Positions 9,465-20,317 of a DNA stretch of 64,000 nt are shown piece by piece. The notes beneath the pieces were generated by a model. It made no database searches and had not been told where the DNA came from. It saw only the letters and a program-made list of their open reading frames with translations. Source of the DNA: an uncultured Pelagibacteraceae bacterium (lineage in GTDB: Bacteria > Pseudomonadota > Alphaproteobacteria > Pelagibacterales > Pelagibacteraceae); the NCBI GenBank assembly GCA_902582845.1, contig CACHTQ010000003.1, positions 1 through 64,000 of the forward strand, in the 5' to 3' direction. The translations under genes were made by a program, and so were the position numbers. The stretch's first letter is position 1. Each line of letters starts with the position of its first letter.

Positions 9465-10622
9465 TTATATCTTAACTTTTGCAATTGGACCAAACTCATT
9501 TTCATATGCAAGTTTGTAATTAGGCTGATTCATCAGCAAGTACTTCATTACTCTCTTCGCATAAGATTTTTGAGAATCAACAACTTTCTTAAAGAAAGGA
9601 TCTTTCTTATTAAAGTCACCAATTACTTTGTCCCAACCTTTTAATTGTTGAGCTAAAATCTCATCTGAAGTTTGGTAAACATTTACTTTATGCTCATTCA
9701 TCAACTTAGCTAAGTCAGCTGAGTATCTTACTAAAGCTTTAAAGTAGTTATCACTGTTTGCAGCATAAGCAGCATTTTTCAATATCGCTTGGTGCGCAGG
9801 TGATAAACTATTATATGTTTTTTTGTTAACTGGAATCTCAAACATCTCTTGAGATTGGTGGAAGCTTCCTAAGTGATAGTGCTTAGAAACGTCTTGCATA
9901 CCAAATTGAGAGTCTGAAGTTGGGTTGTTAAACTCAGCAGCTTCAATCAAACCAGTTTTCATAGCTGGCTGAATTTCACCACCTGGTAATTGTCTAACTA
10001 CCATTCCCATTGCAGTCAACACGTTAGTCGCTAGACCAACTGTTCTGTACTTCATACCTTTAACGTCAGATACTTTTGTTACGTTCTTTTTGAACCAACC
10101 AAAAGGCTGTGCTGGCATAGGCATATGGAAAAAACCAATGTAATCAAAACCTACTTTTGCAAGAGTTTCGTCATACAGTTTTCTTCCTCCACCATACTCC
10201 ATCCATCCCATAACTTCTTGAGATGACATACCGTATGAAGGACCAGTTCCAAATAATGATGCAGCTGGATTTTTACCATACCAATATGCAGTCACCCAGT
10301 GACCCATATCTACTACACCAGAACTTACTGCTTGTCCGATTTCTGAAGTCTTTACGACTGCTCCAACTGGTTGAAGATCAATCTTAAGTGTACCTCCAGA
10401 CATCTCATCTACCATTTTGCAGTAGTCTCCGGCCATTTCAAAAAAGATGTTTGCTCCACTTGGCCATGCAGCTTGCATCTTTAAAGTTTTATGACCGCCC
10501 GCAGTTGCTATGTTTGGCATTGCAACAGCAGCTGCAGCTACAGCACCTGCTTTAGCGGCAGTTTTAAAGAACTTACGTCTTGAAGATGTTTTCACCTTCA
10601 ATGATTTATTTTCTTTTGTCAT
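9465..10622 (-). CDS. dctP: TRAP transporter substrate-binding protein (DctP, TakP-like), Tat-type signal
   Basis: SSRRKFFKTAAKAGAVAAAAVA twin-arginine leader; periplasmic DctP fold. Confidence 0.9.
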   Translation of the reverse strand: MTKENKSLKVKTSSRRKFFKTAAKAGAVAAAAVAMPNIATAGGHKTLKMQAAWPSGANIFFEMAGDYCKMVDEMSGGTLKIDLQPVGAVVKTSEIGQAVSSGVVDMGHWVTAYWYGKNPAASLFGTGPSYGMSSQEVMGWMEYGGGRKLYDETLAKVGFDYIGFFHMPMPAQPFGWFKKNVTKVSDVKGMKYRTVGLATNVLTAMGMVVRQLPGGEIQPAMKTGLIEAAEFNNPTSDSQFGMQDVSKHYHLGSFHQSQEMFEIPVNKKTYNSLSPAHQAILKNAAYAANSDNYFKALVRYSADLAKLMNEHKVNVYQTSDEILAQQLKGWDKVIGDFNKKDPFFKKVVDSQKSYAKRVMKYLLMNQPNYKLAYENEFGPIAKVKI

Positions 10623-10740
10623 TATTACTCCTATTAAAGTTAATTAACTCGATCAATTTAAGCACAGATTCAATTTAGAGTCTTTCCAAAAAATGGGGTA
10701 GATGTCGCAGAATTTAAATTAATTTCAATCTGAAGTAGAA

Positions 10741-11694
10741 TTAATTTACTTTATTTGTGCAATTTCCCGTCTTAAAGAATTCATCAATATTATCTATCGC
10801 AAGGTTTGCCATAGCTATTCTAGTGTCTTTAGTTGCACTACCTAAGTGAGGTAAAATAAAAGCTGATTTGATTTTTAAGTATCCTGGATTTAAATTTGGC
10901 TCATTCTTATAAACATCAAGTCCTGCAGCATAAATTTTTCTTCTATTAAGTGCATCTATCAAAGCATCATCATCAACTATATCACCTCTTGCAACATTAG
11001 TGATTACTGCTCCTTTAGGGAAATACTCAACTGTCTCTTTGTTTATCATATTTTCAGTCTCTTTTGTTGCTGGACAACAAATAGATAAAACATCAGACAC
11101 TGAAAAAAGACTTTTTAAATTATCGTGATAAATGGCACCTTGCTCTTTCTCCTCACTCAGTTTTGACCGGTTATGATAGTGAATAATCATTCCTAATGAT
11201 TTAGCAATCCTAGCAATTTTTTGTCCAATTCTACCCATTCCTAAAACTCCAAGCCTTGTTCCAGTTAATTGTTTACCAATCAAATAATCTGCAGACCATT
11301 TCCATCCACCCTCTCTGGCAGACTCAATTCCTTCTGCGGCCCTTCTACAAGCTCCTAATATTAAAAGAATACCAATCTCAGCTGTTGCATCTGATAAAAC
11401 TTCTGGTGTATTAGTAACTGCAATTCCTCTTTCTTTTGCTGCTTTCAAATCTATATTTCCAAAACCAACTGCAAAATTTGAAATAATTTTTATTGTATCT
11501 GGTAACTTATCAATAGTCTCTTTATCCATCTTTTCGGTTAAAGAGGATAGTATACCGTCACAACCTTGGCTCATCTCTATAACTTTTGATTGTGAGTATA
11601 ACTCATCATTAGAATTGAATATTGGATCAAATGTTTTTGAAGCTTTATCTTCACTTTCTTTGATTAATTTTCTTGTAATCAAAATTTTTTTCAT
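10741..11694 (-). CDS. D-isomer-specific 2-hydroxyacid dehydrogenase (glyoxylate/hydroxypyruvate reductase-like)
   Basis: GMGRIGQKIARIAKSLGM Rossmann motif, NVARGDIVDDDALI, LPHLGSAT. Confidence 0.9.
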   Translation of the reverse strand: MKKILITRKLIKESEDKASKTFDPIFNSNDELYSQSKVIEMSQGCDGILSSLTEKMDKETIDKLPDTIKIISNFAVGFGNIDLKAAKERGIAVTNTPEVLSDATAEIGILLILGACRRAAEGIESAREGGWKWSADYLIGKQLTGTRLGVLGMGRIGQKIARIAKSLGMIIHYHNRSKLSEEKEQGAIYHDNLKSLFSVSDVLSICCPATKETENMINKETVEYFPKGAVITNVARGDIVDDDALIDALNRRKIYAAGLDVYKNEPNLNPGYLKIKSAFILPHLGSATKDTRIAMANLAIDNIDEFFKTGNCTNKVN

Positions 11695-11706
11695 AAAATA
11701 TTTTTG

Positions 11707-13080
11707 TTAATTAAGATCAAATATCTTGCCTGGATTCATTATATTGTTTTGATCAATGCTTCTTTTAATTAATTTCATAACAGGAATGTTGTCTCCATGC
11801 TCCTTTAAAAGATATTCTTTTTTATGAAGGCCTACACCATGTTCTCCTGTGATCGTTCCTTTTAGATCTAAGGCCTTTTTTATTAATAAGTCATTAAATT
11901 CTCTTATTTTTTTATACATTTCTTTTTTTTCAGGATCAAAAGGTAATAATACATGAAAATTTCCATCTCCTAAGTGGCCAACCATTGGAGCTCTAAGTCC
12001 GAACTTTTTAGCTTGTTCCTCTGCATAATTTACACATTCTGTTATATTTGAGATAGGTAAACACACATCTGTTGAATAAACTCTTCCATTATTTATCAAA
12101 GCTTTTACAGAATAGTAAACGTCCCATCTTGCTTGCCAGAGTTTATTTCTTTCCTCTAAATCTTTTGCCCATTTAAAAGAGCTCCCATTATTATCTTTAG
12201 ATATTTCCTCTACTATTTTGATATTTTCATTATTAGATAATTCTGATCCATGAAATTCAAAAAATAATGTCGGCGTTTCCTCAATATCTTTTAATTTTGA
12301 ATAATTTATACTTATTCCCATTTGGTCTTTATTTAACATTTCAATTCTTGCGATTGGGACCCCATATTGAATAACTTGTTGCGCGGTTTGAACTGCTTTT
12401 TCTAAAGTCGGGAAGTGACAGACAGCTGACATTATACTCTCTGGAATGGGAGAAAGTCTTAATTGAACTTCCGTTATAACTCCTAAAGTTCCCTCAGAAC
12501 CAATAAATAAATTAGTTAGATTATAACCCGCTGAGGTTTTTTTCGTTCTTCCTCCTGTGTTAATAATATCTCCATTAGGCAAAACAACAGTCAGACCAGT
12601 AATTACAGTTTTCATAGTACCATATTTAACCGCCATTGTTCCCGAAGCCGATGTGGAAGCCATACCTCCGATCGCTGCATTAGCACCTGGATCAATTGGA
12701 AAAAAGACACCATCCTCTCTAAGATATTCATTTAATTGTTCTTTTGTAACACAGGCTTGAACCCTACAATCAAAGTCCTCAGCATTAACACTTAAAATTT
12801 TATTCATTTTTTCGAGGCTTATGGTTATCCCTTTTTCATTTCCAACCACATTACCCTCTAAAGAGGTACCTGTACCAAATGGCACCACAGGAATTTTATG
12901 TTCATTACATAGTCTTAATATTTGTGAAACCTCCTGATTAGTTTCTGGGAATACTACAGCTTTTGATAAAATTGGATCATAAGTGTCTTCACCTCTTGCA
13001 TAATTTGTTCTCGTGGATACAGAAGTTGAAAATCTTCCATTAAAAATTTTTTTTAGCTCAGCTTGCACTTGATCATTCAT
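11707..13080 (-). CDS. FAD-linked oxidase, D-lactate/glycolate dehydrogenase (GlcD/Dld-like)
   Basis: VPFGTGTSLEGNVV, GSEGTLGVITE, GHLGDGNFH, GEHGVGLHKKEY. Confidence 0.9.
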   Translation of the reverse strand: MNDQVQAELKKIFNGRFSTSVSTRTNYARGEDTYDPILSKAVVFPETNQEVSQILRLCNEHKIPVVPFGTGTSLEGNVVGNEKGITISLEKMNKILSVNAEDFDCRVQACVTKEQLNEYLREDGVFFPIDPGANAAIGGMASTSASGTMAVKYGTMKTVITGLTVVLPNGDIINTGGRTKKTSAGYNLTNLFIGSEGTLGVITEVQLRLSPIPESIMSAVCHFPTLEKAVQTAQQVIQYGVPIARIEMLNKDQMGISINYSKLKDIEETPTLFFEFHGSELSNNENIKIVEEISKDNNGSSFKWAKDLEERNKLWQARWDVYYSVKALINNGRVYSTDVCLPISNITECVNYAEEQAKKFGLRAPMVGHLGDGNFHVLLPFDPEKKEMYKKIREFNDLLIKKALDLKGTITGEHGVGLHKKEYLLKEHGDNIPVMKLIKRSIDQNNIMNPGKIFDLN

Positions 13081-13119
13081 AAGAAGTGATATTAATAAAT
13101 AATGCTAAAAAAATATACC

Positions 13120-14286
13120 TTATTTAGATAGCATTTTCTTTATGTTTTCCAATGCTTGTGAAATATTATCTCTTGATGCAGCAAAACTAAATCTAACATA
13201 ATTTTGGCAAGTTTCACCAAAAGCTGATCCAGGAACTATTGCTACTCCTGCTTCATGCATAGCCTTTCTTGCAAACTCTGCACCATTCATACCTGTGCCG
13301 ATTACTTTAGGAAATGCATAAAAAGCTCCTCCAGGTAGACTACATTCTACACCTGGTAAATCATTTAAACCTTTATAAATTAGGTCTCTTCTTTGAGTAA
13401 ATTTTTCCATCATCGCATCAATTGAATCATCTGGTCCATCCAATGCTGCAATACCAGCAAATTGAGCTGCAGCATTAACACATGAAACACTATTAATTAA
13501 TAATTTATTAACATGTTCAACTAAATGCTCTGGCCAAAAACTCCAACCAAGTCTCCACCCAGTCATTGAGTAAGCTTTGCTCCATCCCTCCAATACAATT
13601 AATCTTTCTCTCAATTCAGGATAATTAAAAAATGTTGGCATTTCTTTTCCATCAAAAATTTGTCTGCTATAAATTTCGTCGCTTAATATTGTTACATGAG
13701 GGTGCTTTTTCAGACCATCAGCCAAAACATCTACGTCTTTTTTATCAACAAAGCTCCCTGTTGGATTATTAGGATTTATCAAAATTAACAAACGAGTTTT
13801 ATCTGTTATCATAGATAATATTTTGTCAGGATCGAATTTCAAATCTTTATTTTCTGTTAAGTCATATGGGACTGAAGTTGAGCCTGTATAATTAATCATT
13901 GATTCATAAATTGGAAAAGCAGGTGTTGGGTGTATAATCTCTGCTCCAGGTTCACCAAAGCATTGAATAGCATAACTCATTGTTGGCTTACCACCTGGCA
14001 TGATTAAAATTCTTTCAAAATTGATGTCAACATTGTAACGTTTTTTTATCCACCTCGTAACAGCTTGTCGACATTCAGGAATTCCATTCGACATTACATA
14101 TCCATGATGTCCGTCATCAAGTGCTTTCTTGGCTGCCTCAACAACATGTTTTGGAGTTTTAAAGTCTGGTTGCCCCAATCCTAAATGGATCATTGGTTTA
14201 CCTTGAGCTTCCAATTTTTTCGCCTCTGCAAGGACTGTAAATGCAGACTCTGTTCCTAATCTTTCTAAACTTTTAGCTAGTTTCAT
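13120..14286 (-). CDS. Class I/II pyridoxal-phosphate aminotransferase
   Basis: INPNNPTGS, SDEIYSR, GWSKAYSMTGWRLGW (PLP lysine). Confidence 0.92.
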   Translation of the reverse strand: MKLAKSLERLGTESAFTVLAEAKKLEAQGKPMIHLGLGQPDFKTPKHVVEAAKKALDDGHHGYVMSNGIPECRQAVTRWIKKRYNVDINFERILIMPGGKPTMSYAIQCFGEPGAEIIHPTPAFPIYESMINYTGSTSVPYDLTENKDLKFDPDKILSMITDKTRLLILINPNNPTGSFVDKKDVDVLADGLKKHPHVTILSDEIYSRQIFDGKEMPTFFNYPELRERLIVLEGWSKAYSMTGWRLGWSFWPEHLVEHVNKLLINSVSCVNAAAQFAGIAALDGPDDSIDAMMEKFTQRRDLIYKGLNDLPGVECSLPGGAFYAFPKVIGTGMNGAEFARKAMHEAGVAIVPGSAFGETCQNYVRFSFAASRDNISQALENIKKMLSK

Positions 14287-14303
14287 AATTTTTATTTTTA
14301 AAC

Positions 14304-15455
14304 CTAATTTCTATAAATTAATTTTGAACTATTCAACTCTTTTAAATTTTTACACCCCATTAATACCATATTTCTGTTTATCTCATCGTGCATGTTTCTC
14401 AATAAATGCTCAACTCCTTGCTGTCCACCTGCGGCTAAAGAGAACAAGAATATTTTTCCAAAACTACAGGCTTTTGCTCCAGCTGCTAAGGCTTTTAAGA
14501 CGTGTGTCCCTCTCCTTACTCCACCGTCTAGGATTATTTCCAGCTTATCTCCAACTGCATCTGAAATTGCTTTAATTTGATCAAAAGGTGATCGAGATCC
14601 ATCCAGCTGACGACCTCCATGATTTGAAATCATAATTGCAGTGCAACCAATATCAATTGCTCTTTTTGCGTCATCAACACTCATGACTCCTTTTAATGCA
14701 AAAGGACCATTCCATTTTTTAATGCAATACTCTGCATCTTTCCAATTCATTAAAGGATCATATTGCTCATTAATATATTCTATAACAGATTTAGCTATGT
14801 TAGTCCCTTTATCAGTCTTTGATGCCACATTAGCTAGTTTAAATTTTCCATGTGTTAAATAATTAAAAACCCAACTAGGATGTGATGCAAAACTCATTAA
14901 ACTTTGCAAAGTCAATTTAGGTGGTGTTGTAAATCCGGTTCTATGATCTCTTTCTCTATTTCCTGCAACTAATGTATCAACAGTTAAACACATTCCATTA
15001 AATCCTGATCTTTTACATCTATCTATTAAATCATCGGTTATTGATTGATCCTTGTGCACATACAATTGGAACAATTTTGGCCCACCAGAAATATTTGAAA
15101 TCTCTTCTATAGTATTGTTTGCCATTGTTGACATACTATAAAAAGTTCCAAATTTTTCAGCTGCTCTAGCTGAAGCTTTGTCTCCGTCATGGTGATATAA
15201 TCTTTGCATTGCACAAGGAGATAAAAAAATTGGCATATCAATTTTTTTGCCAAATATGGTGGTTGATAAATCTGGCTTGCCAACACTTGCCAAGATATTT
15301 GGAACTAAATCACATTGGTTAAAAGCTTCAGTGTTTCTTTTTAAGGTCGTCTCATCATCGGCACCGCCATCAATATAATGAAAAATCGGTGAAGGAAGTT
15401 TTTTTTTTGCTAGATTTCTAAAATCATTAAAATTATAGCAATCTTTTAAAGCCAC
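14304..15455 (-). CDS. FMN-dependent alpha-hydroxyacid dehydrogenase (LldD family), copy 1
   Basis: SNHGGRQLDGSRSPFDQI active-site motif; FMN barrel. Confidence 0.92.
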   Translation of the reverse strand: MALKDCYNFNDFRNLAKKKLPSPIFHYIDGGADDETTLKRNTEAFNQCDLVPNILASVGKPDLSTTIFGKKIDMPIFLSPCAMQRLYHHDGDKASARAAEKFGTFYSMSTMANNTIEEISNISGGPKLFQLYVHKDQSITDDLIDRCKRSGFNGMCLTVDTLVAGNRERDHRTGFTTPPKLTLQSLMSFASHPSWVFNYLTHGKFKLANVASKTDKGTNIAKSVIEYINEQYDPLMNWKDAEYCIKKWNGPFALKGVMSVDDAKRAIDIGCTAIMISNHGGRQLDGSRSPFDQIKAISDAVGDKLEIILDGGVRRGTHVLKALAAGAKACSFGKIFLFSLAAGGQQGVEHLLRNMHDEINRNMVLMGCKNLKELNSSKLIYRN

Positions 15456-16606
15456 TATTTTCTGAATCTTAAATTACTTCTATTTAGATCACTAATCTTG
15501 GTGCACCCCATAAGTTTCATATCACGCACTAGTTCAGCTTTATATTTTTCTAAAGCTCTTTCGACACCTGCTTGACCTCCAGCTGCTAAAGCATAAAGAT
15601 ATAATCTTCCACCTGAACAAGCCTTAGCACCTAATGATAATGCTTTAAGCATATGAGTACCTCTATGAATTCCACCTTCACAAATGACATCTAATTTATC
15701 ACCAACTGCATCAACAATTTCTGCAAGTTGATCAAAAGGCGCTCTAGATCCATCTAACTGTCTTCCGCCATGATTTGATACCATTATACCTGTACATCCT
15801 ATGTCTACTGCTCTTTTTGCATCTTCAACACTCATAATTCCTTTGAGAGCGAAATGACCTCCCCATTTAGAACAAAGATTTTCAGCATCTTTCCAATTCA
15901 TAGATTGATCCAGCATAGTTGAAAAATAATTTCCAATTGATGAGTTAACATCGGTACCTTCTTTCACAAAATCTTGTAAATGAGGTAATTCAAACTTACC
16001 TTTGGTTAGATAGTTAATTCCCCACATCGGTTTAGTAGCAAAACTATATAAACTTGCTAAAGTTAACTTTGGTGGAGAGGTAAATCCTGTTCTTAAGTCT
16101 CTCTCTCTATTTCCTCCAGTAATAGTATCAACTGTTAATGCCATCACATCAAAATTTGCTGCTTTAGCTCTTTCTAAACAAGAGTCGTTTAGACCTCTAT
16201 CTTTATGAAAATAAAACTGAAACATTTTAGGTGTATCAATCATTGAAGAAATTTCCTCAACGCTTACTGTAGCTAAAGCAGAAACACCAAACATTGTATT
16301 AAATTTTTTTGCAGCTTTTCCAACCGCTCTTTCTCCATCGTAATGAAAAAGTCTCTGCAAAGCTGTTGGTGATAAATAAAAAGGTAAATCTAATTTTTTT
16401 CCAAATATTGTAGTAGACAGGTCGACTTCTTCAACTCCTCTCAAAACATTAGGAACTAAATCCACATCGTCGAATGCACTAGTATTCCTAGCATATGTAA
16501 CTTCATCATCTGCTGCACCATCAATATAATGAAAGATTGGTGATGGTAGTCTTTTTTGAGCTAATTTTCTAAAGTCACTAAAATTATGGCAATCTTTTAA
16601 ATTCAT
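15455..16606 (-). CDS. FMN-dependent alpha-hydroxyacid dehydrogenase (LldD family), copy 2
   Basis: SNHGGRQLDGSRAPFDQL; same length (383 aa) and clear paralog of the adjacent ORF. Confidence 0.92.
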   Translation of the reverse strand: MNLKDCHNFSDFRKLAQKRLPSPIFHYIDGAADDEVTYARNTSAFDDVDLVPNVLRGVEEVDLSTTIFGKKLDLPFYLSPTALQRLFHYDGERAVGKAAKKFNTMFGVSALATVSVEEISSMIDTPKMFQFYFHKDRGLNDSCLERAKAANFDVMALTVDTITGGNRERDLRTGFTSPPKLTLASLYSFATKPMWGINYLTKGKFELPHLQDFVKEGTDVNSSIGNYFSTMLDQSMNWKDAENLCSKWGGHFALKGIMSVEDAKRAVDIGCTGIMVSNHGGRQLDGSRAPFDQLAEIVDAVGDKLDVICEGGIHRGTHMLKALSLGAKACSGGRLYLYALAAGGQAGVERALEKYKAELVRDMKLMGCTKISDLNRSNLRFRK

Positions 16607-16615
16607 AAATTTTAT

Positions 16616-17125
16616 TTAGAACTTTTTGAGGAAGTTAAACATATAACTATTTGCCCCAGGATTTTTGTCCCCTAAACTAGCATTAGATACATGATTATAT
16701 GATACAGCAAAATTTGTCGTATCTGTAGTTTTATAAGAAAGCTGTAATTCTGACTTAAATTCAAGAACATGTCCAAGATCCTTTCCATCGCCTTCATGGT
16801 AAAGTCCAGGAGTAAAGCTTGGAGTGAAAAAAAATGGTCCCATGTCCATATTCCATTCCACACCTGTGTAAATGTATGCAGCAGAATTTTCTGTAACGAA
16901 TCCTCCAGTAACTGGCGAAACATTTCCTAAAAATGTATTTCTATTTAAATTTTCATTTTGATGCTGGAAACCAAGCAATGTTGCTTTTTGCTTATCATCA
17001 CTAAAATCAAAATTTCCAAGATATAAATTAAATTGATGGTTGTTATCATCAATATCAGTGTCCCCAAATAATTTTGTGGGCAAAGTCAAAATTAAAAGAA
17101 CTAAAAAGAATTTTTTTAAAATCAT
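16616..17125 (-). CDS. Acyloxyacyl hydrolase / PagL-like lipid A 3-O-deacylase
   Basis: Signal peptide; C-terminal YNHVSNASLGDKNPGANSYMF resembles the PagL His-Ser region. Confidence 0.7.
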   Translation of the reverse strand: MILKKFFLVLLILTLPTKLFGDTDIDDNNHQFNLYLGNFDFSDDKQKATLLGFQHQNENLNRNTFLGNVSPVTGGFVTENSAAYIYTGVEWNMDMGPFFFTPSFTPGLYHEGDGKDLGHVLEFKSELQLSYKTTDTTNFAVSYNHVSNASLGDKNPGANSYMFNFLKKF

Positions 17126-17140
17126 AATATTTAATTAAAA

Positions 17141-17503
17141 TTATTTTTTATAATAAAACCTTTTAATGATTATGGCACCACCCACTAAGAATATCAAGAT
17201 AGGCAATAACCATAAAAAGTAGGTATTTTGATTAAAAACTGGATCATACAATATCCACTCTCCGTATTTCATTTTTAAGAAACTATATATTTCTTCCTCA
17301 CTCATTCCTTGTTGGATTTTATCTTTAATTACCAACTTAAGACTTATCGCGAATTCTGAGTCAGAGTCATGTACTGATTGACCTTGACAAATTAAACATC
17401 TCAAATTTTTTGCTATCTCATTTTCAGACTTAATTTCACCTGCCATTAATAAATTAAAATTTAAAATATTAATTACAATCAAGAATATATTGATAAATTT
17501 CAT
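17141..17503 (-). CDS. ccmH: Cytochrome c-type biogenesis protein CcmH
   Basis: LRCLICQGQSVHDSDSEFA (LRCxxCQ motif). Confidence 0.95.
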   Translation of the reverse strand: MKFINIFLIVINILNFNLLMAGEIKSENEIAKNLRCLICQGQSVHDSDSEFAISLKLVIKDKIQQGMSEEEIYSFLKMKYGEWILYDPVFNQNTYFLWLLPILIFLVGGAIIIKRFYYKK

Positions 17504-18018
17504 CTAATTAATTTCTGGATTTCTAATAAATCTTCGTTGTTAATTGGTCCAATAAATCTTTTTATAATTTTACTTTGATATATTAAAAAACTTTCTGGAA
17601 CCCCATAAGCACCCCATTCTATTGACGCTGTACCATCCTTATCTGAAACAATTAAATCATAAGGGTTTCCCAAATCATTTAAAAAACTTGAGGCATTTTT
17701 AAAGTTATCTTTATAATTTAATCCTATTAATTTAATTTTTTCATTATTTTTTAATTTCATCAAAAATTCATGTTCCGCTTTACAAGGGATACACCATGAT
17801 GCCCAAATATTCATAAGATGATAATCATTATTTTTAAAAATTTTTTCTGAGATAATAATCGAGCCGTTCTCAAAAGATTTTAATTTAAATGATGGAACTT
17901 CTTTTTCTAGATTGGTGTTCGGAGTATAAATATTTGGATTTTTTAAACCTTTAAAAAAAATTACAAAAGTTATTATAAAAATTAAAATTAAAATTAGTGG
18001 AATAAATTTAGATTTCAT
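17500..18018 (-). CDS. ccmG: Thiol:disulfide interchange protein CcmG/DsbE
   Basis: NIWASWCIPCKAEH thioredoxin motif, GVPESFLI. Confidence 0.92.
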   Translation of the reverse strand: MKSKFIPLILILIFIITFVIFFKGLKNPNIYTPNTNLEKEVPSFKLKSFENGSIIISEKIFKNNDYHLMNIWASWCIPCKAEHEFLMKLKNNEKIKLIGLNYKDNFKNASSFLNDLGNPYDLIVSDKDGTASIEWGAYGVPESFLIYQSKIIKRFIGPINNEDLLEIQKLIR

Positions 18019-19885
18019 ATCTTTTGTTGAAAAAACTTAAAGAACCTCCAAAAGTTATCAATAATACTGAAATCCATATCCAGATCATAAAAGGTTTAAC
18101 TTGATATCTGATATTAAAATATTCCTGATTCTGAACATAATTCATTGTCATAAATTTATCTGTGAATAGGTTCGTTTTAATGTCAGCTTCACTAGTGATT
18201 ATATTTGGTTGATTATATATTCTCAACTCAGGATTGAGGATATCTGATGATCCATCCAAGTATTGGATATTAAATTTGCCTATAATTGCCTTAAAATTTT
18301 TTTCATCCTCTTGATCAATATTTTCAAAATTAATTGTAAACTTTTCAGCCTTAAATGTTTCACCAATTTTTAAATTGGTAATTACCTCATTAGAAAAAAT
18401 GTTATTAAATAAAATGCTTAAAATTAATAAGCTGAAACCAAAATGAGCAATGTTCTGAGATAAATTTTTAAATCTTTTGACAAAAAATTCTCTCGAAGTA
18501 GAAAAAAATAAAAAAAAAGCAGATGTAACTAAAATGGTATTAACTAGAAAGTTTATATCAAATTGTTTAATTATTAATGCTGATAATAAAAATGATATTA
18601 TTAAAAATATCATCATATAAAACTTATCTTTAAAATCTGATTTAACCCAATTAAGATTTGGCCCAATTGCCATAGCTATTAAAAATGGAATTAAGAAAGG
18701 CAATATGAGTTTGTTATAAAAAGGTGGTCCAACAGATATTTTATTTGCAGTTATAACTTCTAAAAATATTGGATAAATCGTTCCTATTAAAACTACTGAT
18801 AAAAAGTACATCATAAACCAATTATTAATCAAAATAGATGTCTCTTTACTTAGCCAAAAAAAATTACTTTCTATTTTTTCTTTCCCTGAATGAAAAAAAA
18901 TGAAAATAAAAATAGATAAAAAAATAAGTGTAAAAAGAAAAATTAGAATAAACAATCCCCTCTCTGGATCATTGGCAAATGTGTGAACTGAATTCAAAAT
19001 TCCAGATCTTACCAAAAAAGTACCACTCATACTCAAGGCAAAAGTTGCAATTGACAGTATCATGGCCCATGAAGTTAAAATTTTCTTCTTCTCTAAGACT
19101 AAAATACAGTGAAGTAGAGTTGTTAGTGCAAACCATGGCATTAAAGATACATTTTCAACTGGATCCCAAAACCAAAAACCTCCCCAGCCTAATTCATAAT
19201 ATGCCCAAATAGATCCAAGTAAAATTCCTAGTGTAAGAAAAACCCAAGATGCTAAAACCCATTGTTTAATATGCTTTGCCCACTCTTTTGATACATGTGA
19301 TGTAACCATGGCAGCAAGAGCAGATGAGAAAATTATCGAAGAACCCACATAACCCAAATATAAAATTGGTGGATGTATTGCTAAAGCAGGATCTTGCAAA
19401 ATTGGGTTCAGACCTAAGCCTTCATTTGGTGTTGGAACAATATAATTAAATGGACTTGAGGTTTTAATTAAAAAAATAAAAAACCCTATGATTATTATTT
19501 GTTGAAATAATAAAGTAAAAATTCTGTAATTTTTTGGCTGTTGACTAGATTTAATTAAAAAAATTGAAATAAACAAAGTTAATACTAGCAACCATAACAA
19601 TAAACTACCCTCATGATTGCCCCAAGTTCCTGAGATTTTATAAAATAATGGTTTGGTCGTATGAGAGTGATTAAATACAGTTTCATTACTAAAATCTGAG
19701 TTAACAAAAGAAATAATTAATCCAAAGAAACTTGTGACTACAAAAAAAAATTGGGTAAATGTAAAAGATATTATTTTTTTATCTAAAATTTCAGTATCCC
19801 TTAAATTTCTAACTGAAAAAAAAATAATAAAAACTGATAAAAAAAGTCCAAAACTTAATGAATAAGAACCTATTAAACTCGCCAA
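18008..19885 (-). CDS. ccmF: Heme lyase CcmF
   Basis: WGNHEGSLLLW, ELGWGGFWFWDPVENVSLMPW WWD-type motif. Confidence 0.95.
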   Translation of the reverse strand: MASLIGSYSLSFGLFLSVFIIFFSVRNLRDTEILDKKIISFTFTQFFFVVTSFFGLIISFVNSDFSNETVFNHSHTTKPLFYKISGTWGNHEGSLLLWLLVLTLFISIFLIKSSQQPKNYRIFTLLFQQIIIIGFFIFLIKTSSPFNYIVPTPNEGLGLNPILQDPALAIHPPILYLGYVGSSIIFSSALAAMVTSHVSKEWAKHIKQWVLASWVFLTLGILLGSIWAYYELGWGGFWFWDPVENVSLMPWFALTTLLHCILVLEKKKILTSWAMILSIATFALSMSGTFLVRSGILNSVHTFANDPERGLFILIFLFTLIFLSIFIFIFFHSGKEKIESNFFWLSKETSILINNWFMMYFLSVVLIGTIYPIFLEVITANKISVGPPFYNKLILPFLIPFLIAMAIGPNLNWVKSDFKDKFYMMIFLIISFLLSALIIKQFDINFLVNTILVTSAFFLFFSTSREFFVKRFKNLSQNIAHFGFSLLILSILFNNIFSNEVITNLKIGETFKAEKFTINFENIDQEDEKNFKAIIGKFNIQYLDGSSDILNPELRIYNQPNIITSEADIKTNLFTDKFMTMNYVQNQEYFNIRYQVKPFMIWIWISVLLITFGGSLSFFNKRYEI

Positions 19886-19887
19886 AT

Positions 19888-20307
19888 TTATTTCTCCTCT
19901 AATGCAGCCTTAACTTCTGGCGGCATATAATTTTCATCATGTTTAGCTAAAATTTTTGTTGCTAAAAAAAAATTTTTATCTTTTAAATATCCCTCAGCAA
20001 CAACACCCTTTTCCTCGGCAAAAAGATTTGGCACAACCCCAGAATAAACAACATTTATCTCGTTTTTAAAATCTGTAACAATAAATTTTATTTCTTTTGA
20101 AATTATAGTTATAGAGTCTTTTTTAACCATCCCACCTATTCTAATTTTTTTTTTACCAATTTCACTTAAAGTTTTAATTTCAGTTGGAGACTTAAAAAAA
20201 ATAACATTCTCCTCTAGAGACTTAATTAATAAAAAAACTGATAACGCTAATGTTATTAATATTAATAATACGAAAAAAAATCTTAATTTAACTTTTCGCC
20301 CATACAT
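19888..20307 (-). CDS. ccmE: Heme chaperone CcmE
   Basis: [13 protein letters not shown] (HxxxY heme-binding motif). Confidence 0.95.
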   Translation of the reverse strand: MYGRKVKLRFFFVLLILITLALSVFLLIKSLEENVIFFKSPTEIKTLSEIGKKKIRIGGMVKKDSITIISKEIKFIVTDFKNEINVVYSGVVPNLFAEEKGVVAEGYLKDKNFFLATKILAKHDENYMPPEVKAALEEK

Positions 20308-20317
20308 GTTTCAAAAG

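Noticed and set aside
14324-14862. Three plus-strand ORFs (83, 62, 73 aa) opposite the LldD gene
   Set aside because: Overlap a strongly supported FMN dehydrogenase; compositionally mirror sequence
16672-16923. 83-aa minus-strand ORF in another frame of the PagL-like gene
   Set aside because: Same-strand alternative frame within a better-supported signal-peptide protein
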